Assembly: GCA_026417425.1 (NCBI GenBank)
Contig: JAOADF010000080.1
Location: 1-7,019, forward strand
DNA length: 7,019 nt
Direction: 5' to 3'
Source: Dictyoglomaceae bacterium
Lineage (GTDB): Bacteria; Dictyoglomota; Dictyoglomia; Dictyoglomales; Dictyoglomaceae
A program made the translations under genes and the position numbers. Numbering within the stretch: position 1 is the first letter of the stretch; each line of letters opens with the position of its first letter. The notes under the pieces are model-generated. The model searched no databases and was not told the DNA's origin. It saw nothing but the letters and a program-made list of their open reading frames with translations. This document shows positions 1 to 6,417 of the stretch, in pieces.

Positions 1-310
1 CATCCCTTTGTAGTGCTTTTGTAGGGCAGTAATTAACACAATAGGCACAGTGAGTACATTTTTCTTCATCCCAGATTACATCTTGAGATAAAGATTGAAT
101 TTTTACATCTAATTCTTTTAAATATTGTATCCCTTTTTGAAAATTTTCCTCTTCCCCAGTAATTTCCAAAACCATAACTCCTTCCTCATCAGGAGTTATA
201 GTAGCCTTTAATATATTAAAGTCCAAATCAAATTTCCGGACCAGATTAACTATCACTGGTTTATCCGCTAAATGTTTTGGAAAATGTAATACTACTCTTT
301 CAGTTCTCAT
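1..310 (-). CDS. NIL-domain / 4Fe-4S ferredoxin protein, partner of HcyBio (partial, C-terminus beyond window)
   Basis: The reading frame starts at 310 on the minus strand and runs off the left edge after 103 residues. Residues 1 to about 75 fit a small alpha/beta NIL domain. Residues 85-96 read CTHCAYCVNYCP, a CxxCxxCxxxCP motif that binds one 4Fe-4S cluster. Known members are about 130 residues long with a second cluster, so roughly 30 residues are probably missing. The ATG overlaps the TGA of the upstream gene (ATGA at 307-310). Its GGAGG (321-325) lies inside that gene with 10 nt spacing, which implies translational coupling. NIL-ferredoxin proteins paired with HcyBio (MA1822 with MA1821 in Methanosarcina) are thought to pass electrons or sulfur for homocysteine formation. 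The domain call is from visible motifs; the role is inferred from the pairing. The alternative, a NIL domain with a methionine ABC transporter, is unlikely given the iron-sulfur motif and neighbour. Confidence 0.88.
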   Translation of the reverse strand, partial: MRTERVVLHFPKHLADKPVIVNLVRKFDLDFNILKATITPDEEGVMVLEITGEEENFQKGIQYLKELDVKIQSLSQDVIWDEEKCTHCAYCVNYCPTKALQRD

Positions 311-1530
311 TTAGAACCTACCTCCTCTCTTAACTCTCTTCCAGAGAAAGGCTTAAATTTAACTCCTGATTCTGGCCCGGGAATAGGAGCGGATGGCTTT
401 GTTAACAAGAATTTTCCTTCCTTTATCCATTCCTTTAATATATCTGCAATCTCTTTTGCCTTTGCATAACTGGAAAGAGGATTTGTAGGAACTTTTTTCC
501 CTAGGATTTCTATTTCTCCACTCCTTAATTCTTTATAGCTTACCTCTGCTAGGACTTCTGGTTCTCTTTCAGGATAAGCCTTACTATAATCTACTACTGG
601 AGCGTATATATCCTCATCCCTAACTGCTGTATAGAAAGCTATTTCCTCATCTAACACTGGTATTGGTACTCCAATACCTACAGCTAAAGAAACACCATAA
701 CCAATAATACTTGCTCCTTTTAGCCATTTAGGACTCATCTGTTTAAGATCCCCAATTACTGCAATAGTTCCTGCACCCCTTTTAGGGACTCCATTCTCTC
801 CTCTTATAGTCGAGGGATCATGCTGAGTTCCTTGCCAAACTATATATCCAACTCCTCCCCCTAAGAATATCCTGGTCCCTATACCAATGGTTTTATAAAA
901 AGGATCATTGAGAAGGGGAGATAGTTGTCCTGCAGAAGAGTAGTTTGCATTTCCTAAATTGGGTCTTAACATTCCCAAATAGGTATAAATAGTCTTATTA
1001 GATAAATTTACTGCTACATTATAATTCTGATAAGCATTTCTTACATCAAAAAGAACTGCCTCATTAAGGTCCTTTATGTTTATATATGCAGATAAAGTTC
1101 TTTTTGGGTAGCAATCTGTTCCATAAGTTGTAGCAGTTAGTAATATATCCTTTCCAGAAACCAATTCTTCGATTACATGGGCTCCACCATATGGAAATCT
1201 TCCAGGATAATAGCGGTTTCTTGGATCATCTTCAGGAAGAGCAGTGGCACCTAAGAATATATCGACTGCTGCATAACCTGCATATGCAGGAACATTATTT
1301 AAATATACCCTTCCTCCCCCAAGTTTTATTCTTGGTTTTGTATGTCCAATGTTAAAATAAATACCCGAAGAGCACATCATTCCAAAAGTACCAGTAGTTA
1401 CTACATCTACTTCCTTTACTGCCCTTTCTACTCCCTTCTCCTTAACAATATCAATCATCTCCTCAGCAGTTACAACTACTGCCTTACCCTGGCGGATTTT
1501 CTCATTAATTTCCTCAATAGTCTTTGCCAT
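307..1530 (-). CDS. HcyBio (DUF39/COG1900) homocysteine biosynthesis protein, putative L-aspartate semialdehyde sulfurtransferase
   Basis: This 407-residue cytoplasmic protein has the glycine-rich look of the HcyBio family (GTFGMMCSSG at 47-56, LGGGRVYLNN at 70-79, IFLGGGVGYIVWQGTQHD near 220-240). In Methanosarcina acetivorans the family member MA1821, with MA1822, converts aspartate semialdehyde plus reduced sulfur to homocysteine, bypassing O-acyl-homoserine. The protein has exactly two cysteines, Cys53 (in MMCSSG) and Cys140 (in GTDCYP). They match the two-cysteine pattern reported as essential in the archaeal enzyme. It ends without the C-terminal CBS domains that MA1821 carries, so allosteric control by that route is absent. 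The start is fixed by GGAGG at 1538-1542, 7 nt upstream. It is the first gene of an operon with the ferredoxin protein and has its own promoter at 1656-1684. Family assignment is strong; the reaction is inferred from studied homologues. Confidence 0.9.
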   Translation of the reverse strand: MAKTIEEINEKIRQGKAVVVTAEEMIDIVKEKGVERAVKEVDVVTTGTFGMMCSSGIYFNIGHTKPRIKLGGGRVYLNNVPAYAGYAAVDIFLGATALPEDDPRNRYYPGRFPYGGAHVIEELVSGKDILLTATTYGTDCYPKRTLSAYINIKDLNEAVLFDVRNAYQNYNVAVNLSNKTIYTYLGMLRPNLGNANYSSAGQLSPLLNDPFYKTIGIGTRIFLGGGVGYIVWQGTQHDPSTIRGENGVPKRGAGTIAVIGDLKQMSPKWLKGASIIGYGVSLAVGIGVPIPVLDEEIAFYTAVRDEDIYAPVVDYSKAYPEREPEVLAEVSYKELRSGEIEILGKKVPTNPLSSYAKAKEIADILKEWIKEGKFLLTKPSAPIPGPESGVKFKPFSGRELREEVGSK

Positions 1531-1648
1531 TCTTTAACCTCCTTCTTAAAATTATTGTTATATATATTGTTCTGAACCGCCCTCTTCGGGCAAGGCATGA
1601 TCCATATCACTTTCATCACCTCCTTTTATTTAATAAAGTAAAGATTTA
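1531..1648 (-). promoter_or_regulatory. Structured 5' leader of the homocysteine operon
   Basis: The predicted transcript begins near 1649, giving a leader of about 118 nt. Reading on the minus strand it carries a 12-nt perfect complement to the 16S rRNA 3' end (AAAGGAGGTGAT, 1615-1626). That stretch is 84 nt away from the start codon. Next comes a GC-rich patch in otherwise AT-rich DNA, including a GCCC-GAAGA-GGGC hairpin that can be extended by two G-U pairs. The real ribosome site follows at 1538-1542. A 15-codon frame (MDHALPEEGGSEQYI, 1605 to 1558) starts 9 nt after the GAT of the first site. The layout suggests a leader peptide or a structured control RNA. I do not recognise a named riboswitch class; it does not match the SAM-I core or the THF aptamer as I remember them. 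Confidence 0.45.
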
Positions 1649-1652
1649 GCTT

Positions 1653-1682
1653 GGAATTATACCAAAATAATCCGAATTATAC
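1653..1682. repeat. Direct repeat GAATTATAC, 20-bp period, over the homocysteine promoter
   Basis: GAATTATAC occurs at 1654-1662 and again at 1674-1682, two helical turns apart. Between them is a palindrome ATAAT-CCGA-ATTAT (1667-1680). An inverted copy, ATAATTCC, lies at 1703-1710. The repeats overlap the -10 and -35 boxes, so they could be binding sites for a regulator. They may equally be an echo of two -10-like boxes in AT-rich DNA. Confidence 0.35.
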
Positions 1683-1684
1683 AA
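1656..1684 (-). promoter_or_regulatory. Predicted sigma-A promoter of the homocysteine operon (extended -10)
   Basis: On the minus strand a -35 box TTGTAT (1679-1684) is separated by exactly 17 bp from a perfect -10 TATAAT (1656-1661). The -10 is preceded by TGG, which makes a TGn extended -10. Transcription should start near 1649. A second TATAAT lies 20 bp upstream at 1676-1681, overlapping the -35 box, but I see no good -35 for it. Confidence 0.65.
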
Positions 1685-1726
1685 GAGTTTTATCAAAAAA
1701 AGATAATTCCTTATAAAATTGAATTA

Positions 1727-1755
1727 TTGACATTTGAGAAATAAAATTTTAAAAT
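1727..1755 (+). promoter_or_regulatory. Predicted sigma-A promoter of the glucose-type importer operon
   Basis: A perfect -35 TTGACA (1727-1732) is followed after 17 bp by TAAAAT (1750-1755), a five-of-six match to the -10 consensus. Transcription should begin near 1762, leaving a leader of about 85 nt before the ATG at 1847. Confidence 0.65.
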
Positions 1756-1792
1756 TATATTTGGTTAGTTTCTTATTGAAAATAAAAAATTT

Positions 1793-1802
1793 GGGAGGTG
1801 AT
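1793..1802 (+). promoter_or_regulatory. Upstream anti-Shine-Dalgarno-complementary element, importer leader
   Basis: GGGAGGTGAT contains GGAGGTGAT, a 9-nt match to the complement of the 16S rRNA 3' end. It ends 44 nt before the start codon and is not the working ribosome site, which is GGAGGGATC at 1833-1841. No start codon follows it at a usable distance. It could be a ribosome standby or mRNA-stabilising site like the Stab-SD described in Bacillus cry3A leaders, but that role is inference. Confidence 0.45.
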
Positions 1803-1846
1803 ATACTCTTAAACTTCTTTAAAAATTTTTTTGGAGGGATCAAATC

Positions 1847-3091
1847 ATGTGGCGTAAAATTTTAGTTTCTTCTTTACTTTTTATCCTTTTAATATGTCTT
1901 TCTTCTTTTGCTCAACTTAAAGGTAAACTTGAGATTTTTAGTTGGTGGACTGCTGGTGGTGAAGCAGAAGGTCTTCAGGCTCTTTTTGATATTTTCAACA
2001 AGAAATATCCCAATGTAGAGATAATTAATGCCACAGTTGCAGGAGGTGCTGGTGCTCAAGCAAAAGCAGTATTGAAAACAAGAATGCTTGGTGGAGATCC
2101 TCCTGATACCTTCCAAGTTCATGCAGGACATGAATTAATTGATACCTGGGTAAAAACAGGATTCATGGAACCCATTACATCTTTATATAAGGAAGAAGGA
2201 TGGACAAAGGTAATGCCCAAAGGAATATTGGATATTGTCTCCTATAAAGGAGAATACTGGTCTGTACCTGTAAATATCCATAGAGCCAATGTTCTTTGGT
2301 ATAATAAAAAGATTTTTGAAGATAATAAATTAACACCACCAAAGACCTTTGATGAATTCTTTAAAGTAGCAGATGCATTAAAGGCAAAGGGAATTATTCC
2401 CCTTGCTCTTGGAACAAAAGATGGATGGGAAGCTGCTCATGTATTTGAAACAGTTTTAATTGGAAAATTGGGAGCAGAAGGATATAAAGGACTTTGGACA
2501 GGAAAAACAAAATGGGCTGATCCAAAGGTTAAAGATGCCTTGGAAACCTTTAAAAAGATGCTGACTTATGTTAATACAGATCATTCTGCAAGAACCTGGG
2601 ATGAAGCCTGTGCTCTAATTGTAGAAGGAAAAGCAGCAATGAATATTATGGGAGACTGGGCGGTAGGATATTTCTATGCAAAAGAATTTAAAGATTTTGG
2701 TTGGATATTAGCACCAGGAAATACTGGAATATTTGACGCTTTATCCGATAGTTTTGGTCTACCTAAGAAAGTGAAAAATAGAGCTAATGTGGTAGCATTT
2801 CTAAAAGTATTAGGTTCAAAAGAAGGGCAAGAAGCATTTAATATAAAGAAAGGGTCAATCCCTGCAAGAACAGATGTGGATAAAACAAAGTTCCCAGAAT
2901 ATCAAAGAAGTGCTATGGAGGACTGGTTAAAACATACCATTGTACCTAGTGTAATGCATGGTGCAGCTGCATCAGAAGGATGGGTAACAGAATTTAAAGA
3001 TATAATTTCTCTATTTGTCGCATTTCCTAATGTAAGCGTTACTCAAAAAGCATTGGTAAATGTTGCTATAAAACAAGGAGTAAAACAGTAA
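1847..3091 (+). CDS. gtsA: Sugar ABC importer, periplasmic/extracellular solute-binding protein, glucose/galactose-mannose type (GtsA-like)
   Basis: This 414-residue family 1 (CUT1) binding protein captures sugar outside the membrane and delivers it to the two permeases encoded next. Residues 1-22 are a signal peptide with a likely signal peptidase I cut after SSFA; there is no lipobox cysteine, so it should not be lipid-anchored. From memory it aligns closely with the Thermus thermophilus glucose/galactose-binding protein. Shared patterns are KLEIFSWW (27-34), Glu39, MLGGDPPDTFQVHAG (80-94, with Gln90 and His92), the SVPVNIHR stretch (139-146), NIMGDW (266-271), SDSFGLPKK (300-308), and His371 in VMHGAAA. 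The Trp pair, Glu39, Gln90, His92 and His371 fall where that protein contacts sugar, as I recall. The start has GGAGG at 1833-1837. Glucose-type specificity is therefore likely, with the exact sugar uncertain. Confidence 0.88.
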   Translation: MWRKILVSSLLFILLICLSSFAQLKGKLEIFSWWTAGGEAEGLQALFDIFNKKYPNVEIINATVAGGAGAQAKAVLKTRMLGGDPPDTFQVHAGHELIDTWVKTGFMEPITSLYKEEGWTKVMPKGILDIVSYKGEYWSVPVNIHRANVLWYNKKIFEDNKLTPPKTFDEFFKVADALKAKGIIPLALGTKDGWEAAHVFETVLIGKLGAEGYKGLWTGKTKWADPKVKDALETFKKMLTYVNTDHSARTWDEACALIVEGKAAMNIMGDWAVGYFYAKEFKDFGWILAPGNTGIFDALSDSFGLPKKVKNRANVVAFLKVLGSKEGQEAFNIKKGSIPARTDVDKTKFPEYQRSAMEDWLKHTIVPSVMHGAAASEGWVTEFKDIISLFVAFPNVSVTQKALVNVAIKQGVKQ

Positions 3092-3094
3092 AAA

Positions 3095-3117
3095 AAAGGG
3101 GGGAAATTCCCCCCTTT
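3095..3117 (+). terminator. Intercistronic GC-rich hairpin between binding-protein and permease genes
   Basis: An 11-nt arm (AAAGGGGGGAA, 3095-3105) is mirrored perfectly by 3107-3117. It sits 4 nt after the binding-protein stop codon and only 19 nt before the next start. The following bases (ATATCT) are not a proper U-tract, so full termination is doubtful. Such hairpins commonly protect the upstream message or cause partial termination, giving more binding protein than permease. Confidence 0.7.
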
Positions 3118-3135
3118 ATATCTAGGAGGAAAAGC

Positions 3136-4038
3136 ATGAGAAAAATTGATAGAGAAAAGGTAATTCCCATACTATTTATACTGCCTTCTGTTATTTTAAT
3201 AGCTATTTTTGTCTATGGATTTATAGGATGGACAAGTTTAGTCTCCTTAGTAAATTGGAGAGATATTTTTCCAGATTTTACCTTTGTTGGATTTAGGAAT
3301 TATATTGACCTTTTTCAAAACTATAGGTTCCAAATTTCTTTAAAAAATACTATTATATTCACATTTCTATTTTTGACTTCTTCTATTATACTTGGACTTT
3401 TATTAGCAATTCTTCTCGACAGAAAAATTCGTGGAGAAAATATTTTTAGAAATATTTATTTATTTCCAATGGCAATTTCTTTTGTAGTTACAGGTGTTGT
3501 TTGGAGATGGTTATTAAATCCAGGAACTGGAGGAATGGAAGGATCCATAGGAATAAATATGCTTTTAGAAAAAATAGGACTTTCCTTTTTAAAAAGTGGA
3601 TGGTACACAGATCCTAAAATTGGAATCAAAGCAGTAGTTATAGCGGCGGTTTGGCAAATGTCGGGATATGTTATGGCAATGTATCTTGCTGGAATAAGAG
3701 GCATTCCTACAGAACTTTTTGAGGCAGCACAAGTAGATGGTGCAAATACTTGGGAAGTTTATAGATATATTGTTCTTCCCCTTCTTCGTCCCATAACTTT
3801 TGGGGCTATCATAGTTTTAGGACACATTTCTCTTAAAATATTTGATTTAGTCTTTGCAATGACAGGAAGTGGAGTAGGTTTTTCTTGTGATGTTCCTGCA
3901 TTATTTATGTATGACACAACTTTTCGAGGAAATTACTTTTCTCAAGGTGCAAGTATTGCAATTATTCTTCTGATTTCTGTTGCAGTATTAATAATACCTT
4001 ATCTAAAATATAGCTTAAGGTCGGAGGTTAAAAGATAA
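3136..4038 (+). CDS. gtsB: Sugar ABC importer permease, MalF/UgpA-type (GtsB-like)
   Basis: This 300-residue inner-membrane protein forms half of the transport channel. Six hydrophobic segments are visible, near residues 10-30, 72-95, 106-127, 165-187, 221-241 and 269-291. The cytoplasmic EAA loop that docks on the ATPase is intact: [20 protein letters not shown] at 196-215, with Gly202 and the closing Leu-Pro. The stretch around 107-129 (LYLFP-like to WRWLLNP) and the ISLKIFDLV segment at 231-239 match glucose-type GtsB permeases as I remember them. The start has AGGAGG at 3124-3129 with 6 nt spacing. It lies 44 nt after the binding-protein gene and its stop overlaps the next gene by one base (TAATG), so translation of the two permeases is probably coupled. 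Confidence 0.9.
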   Translation: MRKIDREKVIPILFILPSVILIAIFVYGFIGWTSLVSLVNWRDIFPDFTFVGFRNYIDLFQNYRFQISLKNTIIFTFLFLTSSIILGLLLAILLDRKIRGENIFRNIYLFPMAISFVVTGVVWRWLLNPGTGGMEGSIGINMLLEKIGLSFLKSGWYTDPKIGIKAVVIAAVWQMSGYVMAMYLAGIRGIPTELFEAAQVDGANTWEVYRYIVLPLLRPITFGAIIVLGHISLKIFDLVFAMTGSGVGFSCDVPALFMYDTTFRGNYFSQGASIAIILLISVAVLIIPYLKYSLRSEVKR

Positions 4039-4880
4039 TGAAAATAACAAGGGTCATTCTTTATGTTGTTCTTATATTTTTTGCCATCTTTTATCTAATG
4101 CCAGTTTATATTCTTCTAACAACAAGTCTTAAAAGCTTTGCAGAGATTAGCTTAAGAGAAATGTGGAGTCTTCCCAAAAATTTCAGTTTTGAAAGTTTTA
4201 TTCAGGCATGGAAAGGAAATCCATCAAGAGGCTTACGAGGTCTTTCTCAAAACTTTATGAACAGTATTTATCTTGTAATTCCTGCCACCATATTTTCAGC
4301 ATTCTTAGGTTCTTTAAACGGGTATGTTCTTACTAAATGGAGATTTAAAGGTGCAGATATAATTTTCCCTTTACTTTTATTTGGCATGTTTATACCATAT
4401 CAAAGCATTCTTATTCCCTTGGTTCAGGTTCTTCAAAAAACCAAACTATATGGCTCAATACCTGGATTAATTTTTGTTCATATTGTTTATGGAATTCCTA
4501 TAACTACATTAATTTTTAGAAATTATTATGCCACAATTCCCACGGAATTAATAGAAGCTGCAAAAATAGATGGAGCAGGATTTGCAAGTATTTATAGTAA
4601 GATTATTTTTCCTGTTTCAATGCCTGGATTTACAGTAGCTATGATTTGGCAATTCACATCTATATGGAACGATTTCTTATTTGGCCTTGTAGTAGCTCCA
4701 AATCCAGCAGTACAACCCATAACAGTTGCTTTAAATAATCTTGCAGGAAGTTATTTTGTTGAATGGAATATCCAAATGGCAGGTGCTTTGATTACTGCTT
4801 TACCTCCGCTTTTAGTTTATATATTTTTAGGAAGATATTTTATGAGAGGTCTTCTTGCAGGATCTTTATCAGGAGTATAA
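4038..4880 (+). CDS. gtsC: Sugar ABC importer permease, MalG/UgpE-type (GtsC-like)
   Basis: This 280-residue membrane protein is the second half of the channel. It begins with a hydrophobic segment at about 7-28 and has further ones near 78-98, 108-131, 140-160, 195-215 and 246-266. The EAA loop is at 173-192 ([20 protein letters not shown]), with Gly179; Phe-Pro replaces the usual Leu-Pro at the end. The stretch from 71 to 104 (QNFMNS to KWRFKG) and FGMFIPYQS (115-123) fit GtsC-type glucose permeases. The C-terminus GLLAGSLSG resembles the MalG tail that contacts the ATPase. GGAGG at 4023-4027 lies inside the preceding gene. No ATP-binding subunit follows, so a shared MsmK/MalK/UgpC-type ATPase from elsewhere is inferred, as is common for CUT1 importers. 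Confidence 0.9.
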   Translation: MKITRVILYVVLIFFAIFYLMPVYILLTTSLKSFAEISLREMWSLPKNFSFESFIQAWKGNPSRGLRGLSQNFMNSIYLVIPATIFSAFLGSLNGYVLTKWRFKGADIIFPLLLFGMFIPYQSILIPLVQVLQKTKLYGSIPGLIFVHIVYGIPITTLIFRNYYATIPTELIEAAKIDGAGFASIYSKIIFPVSMPGFTVAMIWQFTSIWNDFLFGLVVAPNPAVQPITVALNNLAGSYFVEWNIQMAGALITALPPLLVYIFLGRYFMRGLLAGSLSGV

Positions 4881-4884
4881 AGAA

Positions 4885-4920
4885 AAAGGAGCCCCTCTCC
4901 TTAGAAGAGGGGCTTTTTTA
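4885..4920. terminator. Bidirectional rho-independent terminator between convergent genes
   Basis: A 9-bp stem (AGCCCCTCT at 4890-4898 with AGAGGGGCT at 4906-4914) with a 7-nt loop is followed on the plus strand by TTTTTT (4914-4919). Read on the minus strand, the same hairpin is followed by CCTTTTTCTTT. It starts 9 nt after the permease stop and lies just beyond the stop of the convergent binding-protein gene at 4925, so it can serve both. Confidence 0.9.
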
Positions 4921-4924
4921 AAGA

Positions 4925-6208
4925 TTATCTTTGGGACAAAATTTCATTAACTAGTCTTCTAAATTCCTTTGCACCTTGTTCTGGTGTAATCTTTTTATAA
5001 AGAATTTGATCTACCAAAGGAGCATAGGCATTTGAGTATACTTCATTTGCTCCAGGAGGCAAAAGGGGAGGAGTGGGAGCTCCATACTTTTCTACAGTTT
5101 TAATAAAGTTAAGAGCTTCAACTTGAGCAGAAGGTAAGTAAGGTCTTAATAGGATTTGGATTTTCTTAGATACGGGAATTCCTCTCTCAGCTAAGAGAAT
5201 CTTATTTGCCTCTATAGAATTCACAAAGAAATCAATAAACATTGCAGATTCTTTAGGATATTTTGTTTGGGCACTAATAGTAAAGAACATTGACGCTTTT
5301 AAGAAATTCCCAGATCTTGTTCCTGGTTTTCCAGGAAGAGGAATAGTGTTTAACTTTATAGGTCTTTCCTTTGCTGCTCTCATAACCGCAACTAATTGAT
5401 TACTCCAGAGATAAGACATTGCAGACTTTTGAGTAACTATAAATCTATCCTCAATTCCCACAGAACCTCTTGCAATCTCAGACTCTCTTGTGGGACATGC
5501 CCCACTTTCTTGTAATTCAAGAGCCATTCTAAAATATTCTGAAAACAGTTTATCATCTTCATATCCAAGAGACTTTCCATCGTCACTAAATAACCAAACT
5601 TTATGTGCCCATAACCAATTTTCAAATAATATATTACTTACTATGGTTTCTCCTATTCCATATATTCCAAGTTTATTTTTTATTTGAAGAGCAATCTTTT
5701 TGAAATCCTCCCACGTCCAATCCCATTTAGGAAGAGGAACTCCTGCTTTTTTAAATAATGCTGGATCATATGCAATAGCTAAAGAATTTACACCAAGATT
5801 AATTGCATATAATTTTCCACCTACTCTACCAGGAGCAAGATAAGGTTCGGGAATGTCTGAAATATTTAAAGACTTTTGGGCTACTAAATCTTCTAAGGGA
5901 AGTAATAATTTCTTTTCTACCCAGTCTTTCAAATATTGAGCATCATGCTGAATTATATCGGGAAGATTCCTTCCAGCAGCTTGAGTATTAAGCTTTGTCC
6001 AATAGTCGCCCCATCCTGCATATTCAGGAACAATTTTTATATAAGGATACTTTTGTTGGAATAGCTCAATAACCTTTAGAGTTCTATTATGTCTGTCTTG
6101 GGATCCCCACCATGAAATTCTAAGAGTTACAACTTCTCTAGAAAAACTAACAGATAGGAATAGGAAAATAAAAAGAATCAGAATAGAAATTTTTAGAGGT
6201 TTATACAT
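4925..6208 (-). CDS. Family 1 (CUT1) sugar-binding protein of an ABC importer, orphan copy
   Basis: This 427-residue secreted binding protein has a signal peptide (1-23, cut after SFS; no lipobox) and the pattern of UgpB/MalE-type family 1 proteins. Recognisable parts are ISWWGSQDRHNRTLKVIELF (31-50), PEYAGWGDYW (61-70) and NLPDIIQHDA (81-90). It is not closely similar to the glucose-type protein at 1847, and I cannot name its sugar. No permease gene sits on its strand; its message ends at the terminator at 4885-4920, so it must rely on permeases encoded elsewhere, perhaps after the paralogue at 6489. The GGGGG ribosome site lies about 7 nt upstream of ATG (6214-6218). Its promoter at 6262-6290 is perfect consensus with a palindrome just downstream. 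Ala90 replaces the Tyr found at this site in the paralogue, next to the ligand cleft in relatives. Confidence 0.87.
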   Translation of the reverse strand: MYKPLKISILILFIFLFLSVSFSREVVTLRISWWGSQDRHNRTLKVIELFQQKYPYIKIVPEYAGWGDYWTKLNTQAAGRNLPDIIQHDAQYLKDWVEKKLLLPLEDLVAQKSLNISDIPEPYLAPGRVGGKLYAINLGVNSLAIAYDPALFKKAGVPLPKWDWTWEDFKKIALQIKNKLGIYGIGETIVSNILFENWLWAHKVWLFSDDGKSLGYEDDKLFSEYFRMALELQESGACPTRESEIARGSVGIEDRFIVTQKSAMSYLWSNQLVAVMRAAKERPIKLNTIPLPGKPGTRSGNFLKASMFFTISAQTKYPKESAMFIDFFVNSIEANKILLAERGIPVSKKIQILLRPYLPSAQVEALNFIKTVEKYGAPTPPLLPPGANEVYSNAYAPLVDQILYKKITPEQGAKEFRRLVNEILSQR

Positions 6209-6221
6209 AATTTATACCCCC

Positions 6222-6248
6222 TTTGTATATTATACAAAAAATTTGTAT
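6222..6248. promoter_or_regulatory. Palindromic operator candidate, minus-strand binding-protein leader
   Basis: TTTGTATATTATACAAA at 6222-6238 is a perfect palindrome with 8-bp arms around one central base. A third half-site TTTGTAT follows at 6242-6248, making a second inverted repeat with 3-bp spacing. It spans roughly +7 to +33 from the predicted start of transcription (near 6255), where a bound repressor would block the polymerase. The odd-length, AT-rich symmetry fits a local sugar-responsive repressor (GntR, LacI or ROK type), but no regulator gene is in the window. Confidence 0.6.
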
Positions 6249-6261
6249 TTTTCACATATAA

Positions 6262-6290
6262 ATTATAAAGTTTTTTTCTTATATTGTCAA
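6262..6290 (-). promoter_or_regulatory. Consensus sigma-A promoter of the minus-strand binding-protein gene
   Basis: On the minus strand TTGACA (6285-6290) is separated by exactly 17 bp from TATAAT (6262-6267). Both boxes and the spacing are perfect consensus, so basal activity should be strong and control is likely by repression. The T-rich plus strand upstream reads as A-tracts on this strand, which may act as an UP element. Confidence 0.8.
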
Positions 6291-6339
6291 ATTTTTTTCT
6301 TTTTATATTTTTCTTTTTTTCGATTTTTTAAATTTCTTC
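6291..6339. promoter_or_regulatory. T-tract spacer shared by two divergent promoters
   Basis: The 49 bp between the two -35 boxes is nearly pure A/T with several T runs on the plus strand (for example 6292-6298 and 6323-6330). Such phased A/T tracts tend to bend DNA and can serve as UP elements for both promoters. This is composition-based inference. Confidence 0.35.
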
Positions 6340-6368
6340 TTGACATTTTCAGAAAATCATTATATATT
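6340..6368 (+). promoter_or_regulatory. Predicted sigma-A promoter of the plus-strand binding-protein gene
   Basis: TTGACA (6340-6345) is followed after 17 bp by TATATT (6363-6368), a five-of-six -10 match. Transcription would start near 6375, giving a leader of about 114 nt. Confidence 0.65.
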
Positions 6369-6388
6369 TATTTCAAAAATGCAATTTT

Positions 6389-6408
6389 ATTGTATATTTT
6401 GCAAAATA
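6389..6408. promoter_or_regulatory. Second copy of the operator-like palindrome, plus-strand binding-protein leader
   Basis: ATTGTATATTTTGCAAAA at 6389-6406 matches the operator candidate of the divergent gene (6222-6239) at 15 of 18 positions. It lies at about +14 to +32 from the predicted transcription start, nearly the same position as in the other leader. An overlapping perfect 14-bp palindrome, TATTTTGCAAAATA, spans 6395-6408. Confidence 0.5.
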
Positions 6409-6417
6409 GTTATCAAT

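Larger units (their letters stand above)
1531..1846. other. Divergent intergenic region between the sulfur operon and the glucose-type importer
   Basis: These 316 bases have no convincing full-length gene. They hold the sulfur-operon leader (1531-1648), its promoter (1656-1684), the importer promoter (1727-1755), and the importer leader (about 1762-1846). The two -35 boxes are 42 bp apart, back to back. Between the promoters is a short inverted repeat, TTATC-N7-GATAA (1690-1706), of unknown meaning. Confidence 0.7.

Noticed and set aside
1342..1575. 77-codon plus-strand frame
   Set aside because: It lies opposite the start of the HcyBio gene, is full of low-complexity Ser/Tyr/Leu, and has no ribosome site; it is an antisense shadow.
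1558..1620. SAM or THF riboswitch upstream of the homocysteine operon
   Set aside because: The pathway makes this attractive, but the short leader does not contain the conserved cores I remember for these classes; kept only as an unnamed structured leader.
1847..1915. Lipoprotein signal in the glucose-type binding protein (Cys17)
   Set aside because: The residues before Cys17 (LLI) do not form a lipobox; a signal peptidase I site after SSFA fits better.
5490..5991. Plus-strand frames of 62-65 codons inside the minus binding-protein gene
   Set aside because: They are antisense to a well-supported gene and show no family features or ribosome sites.
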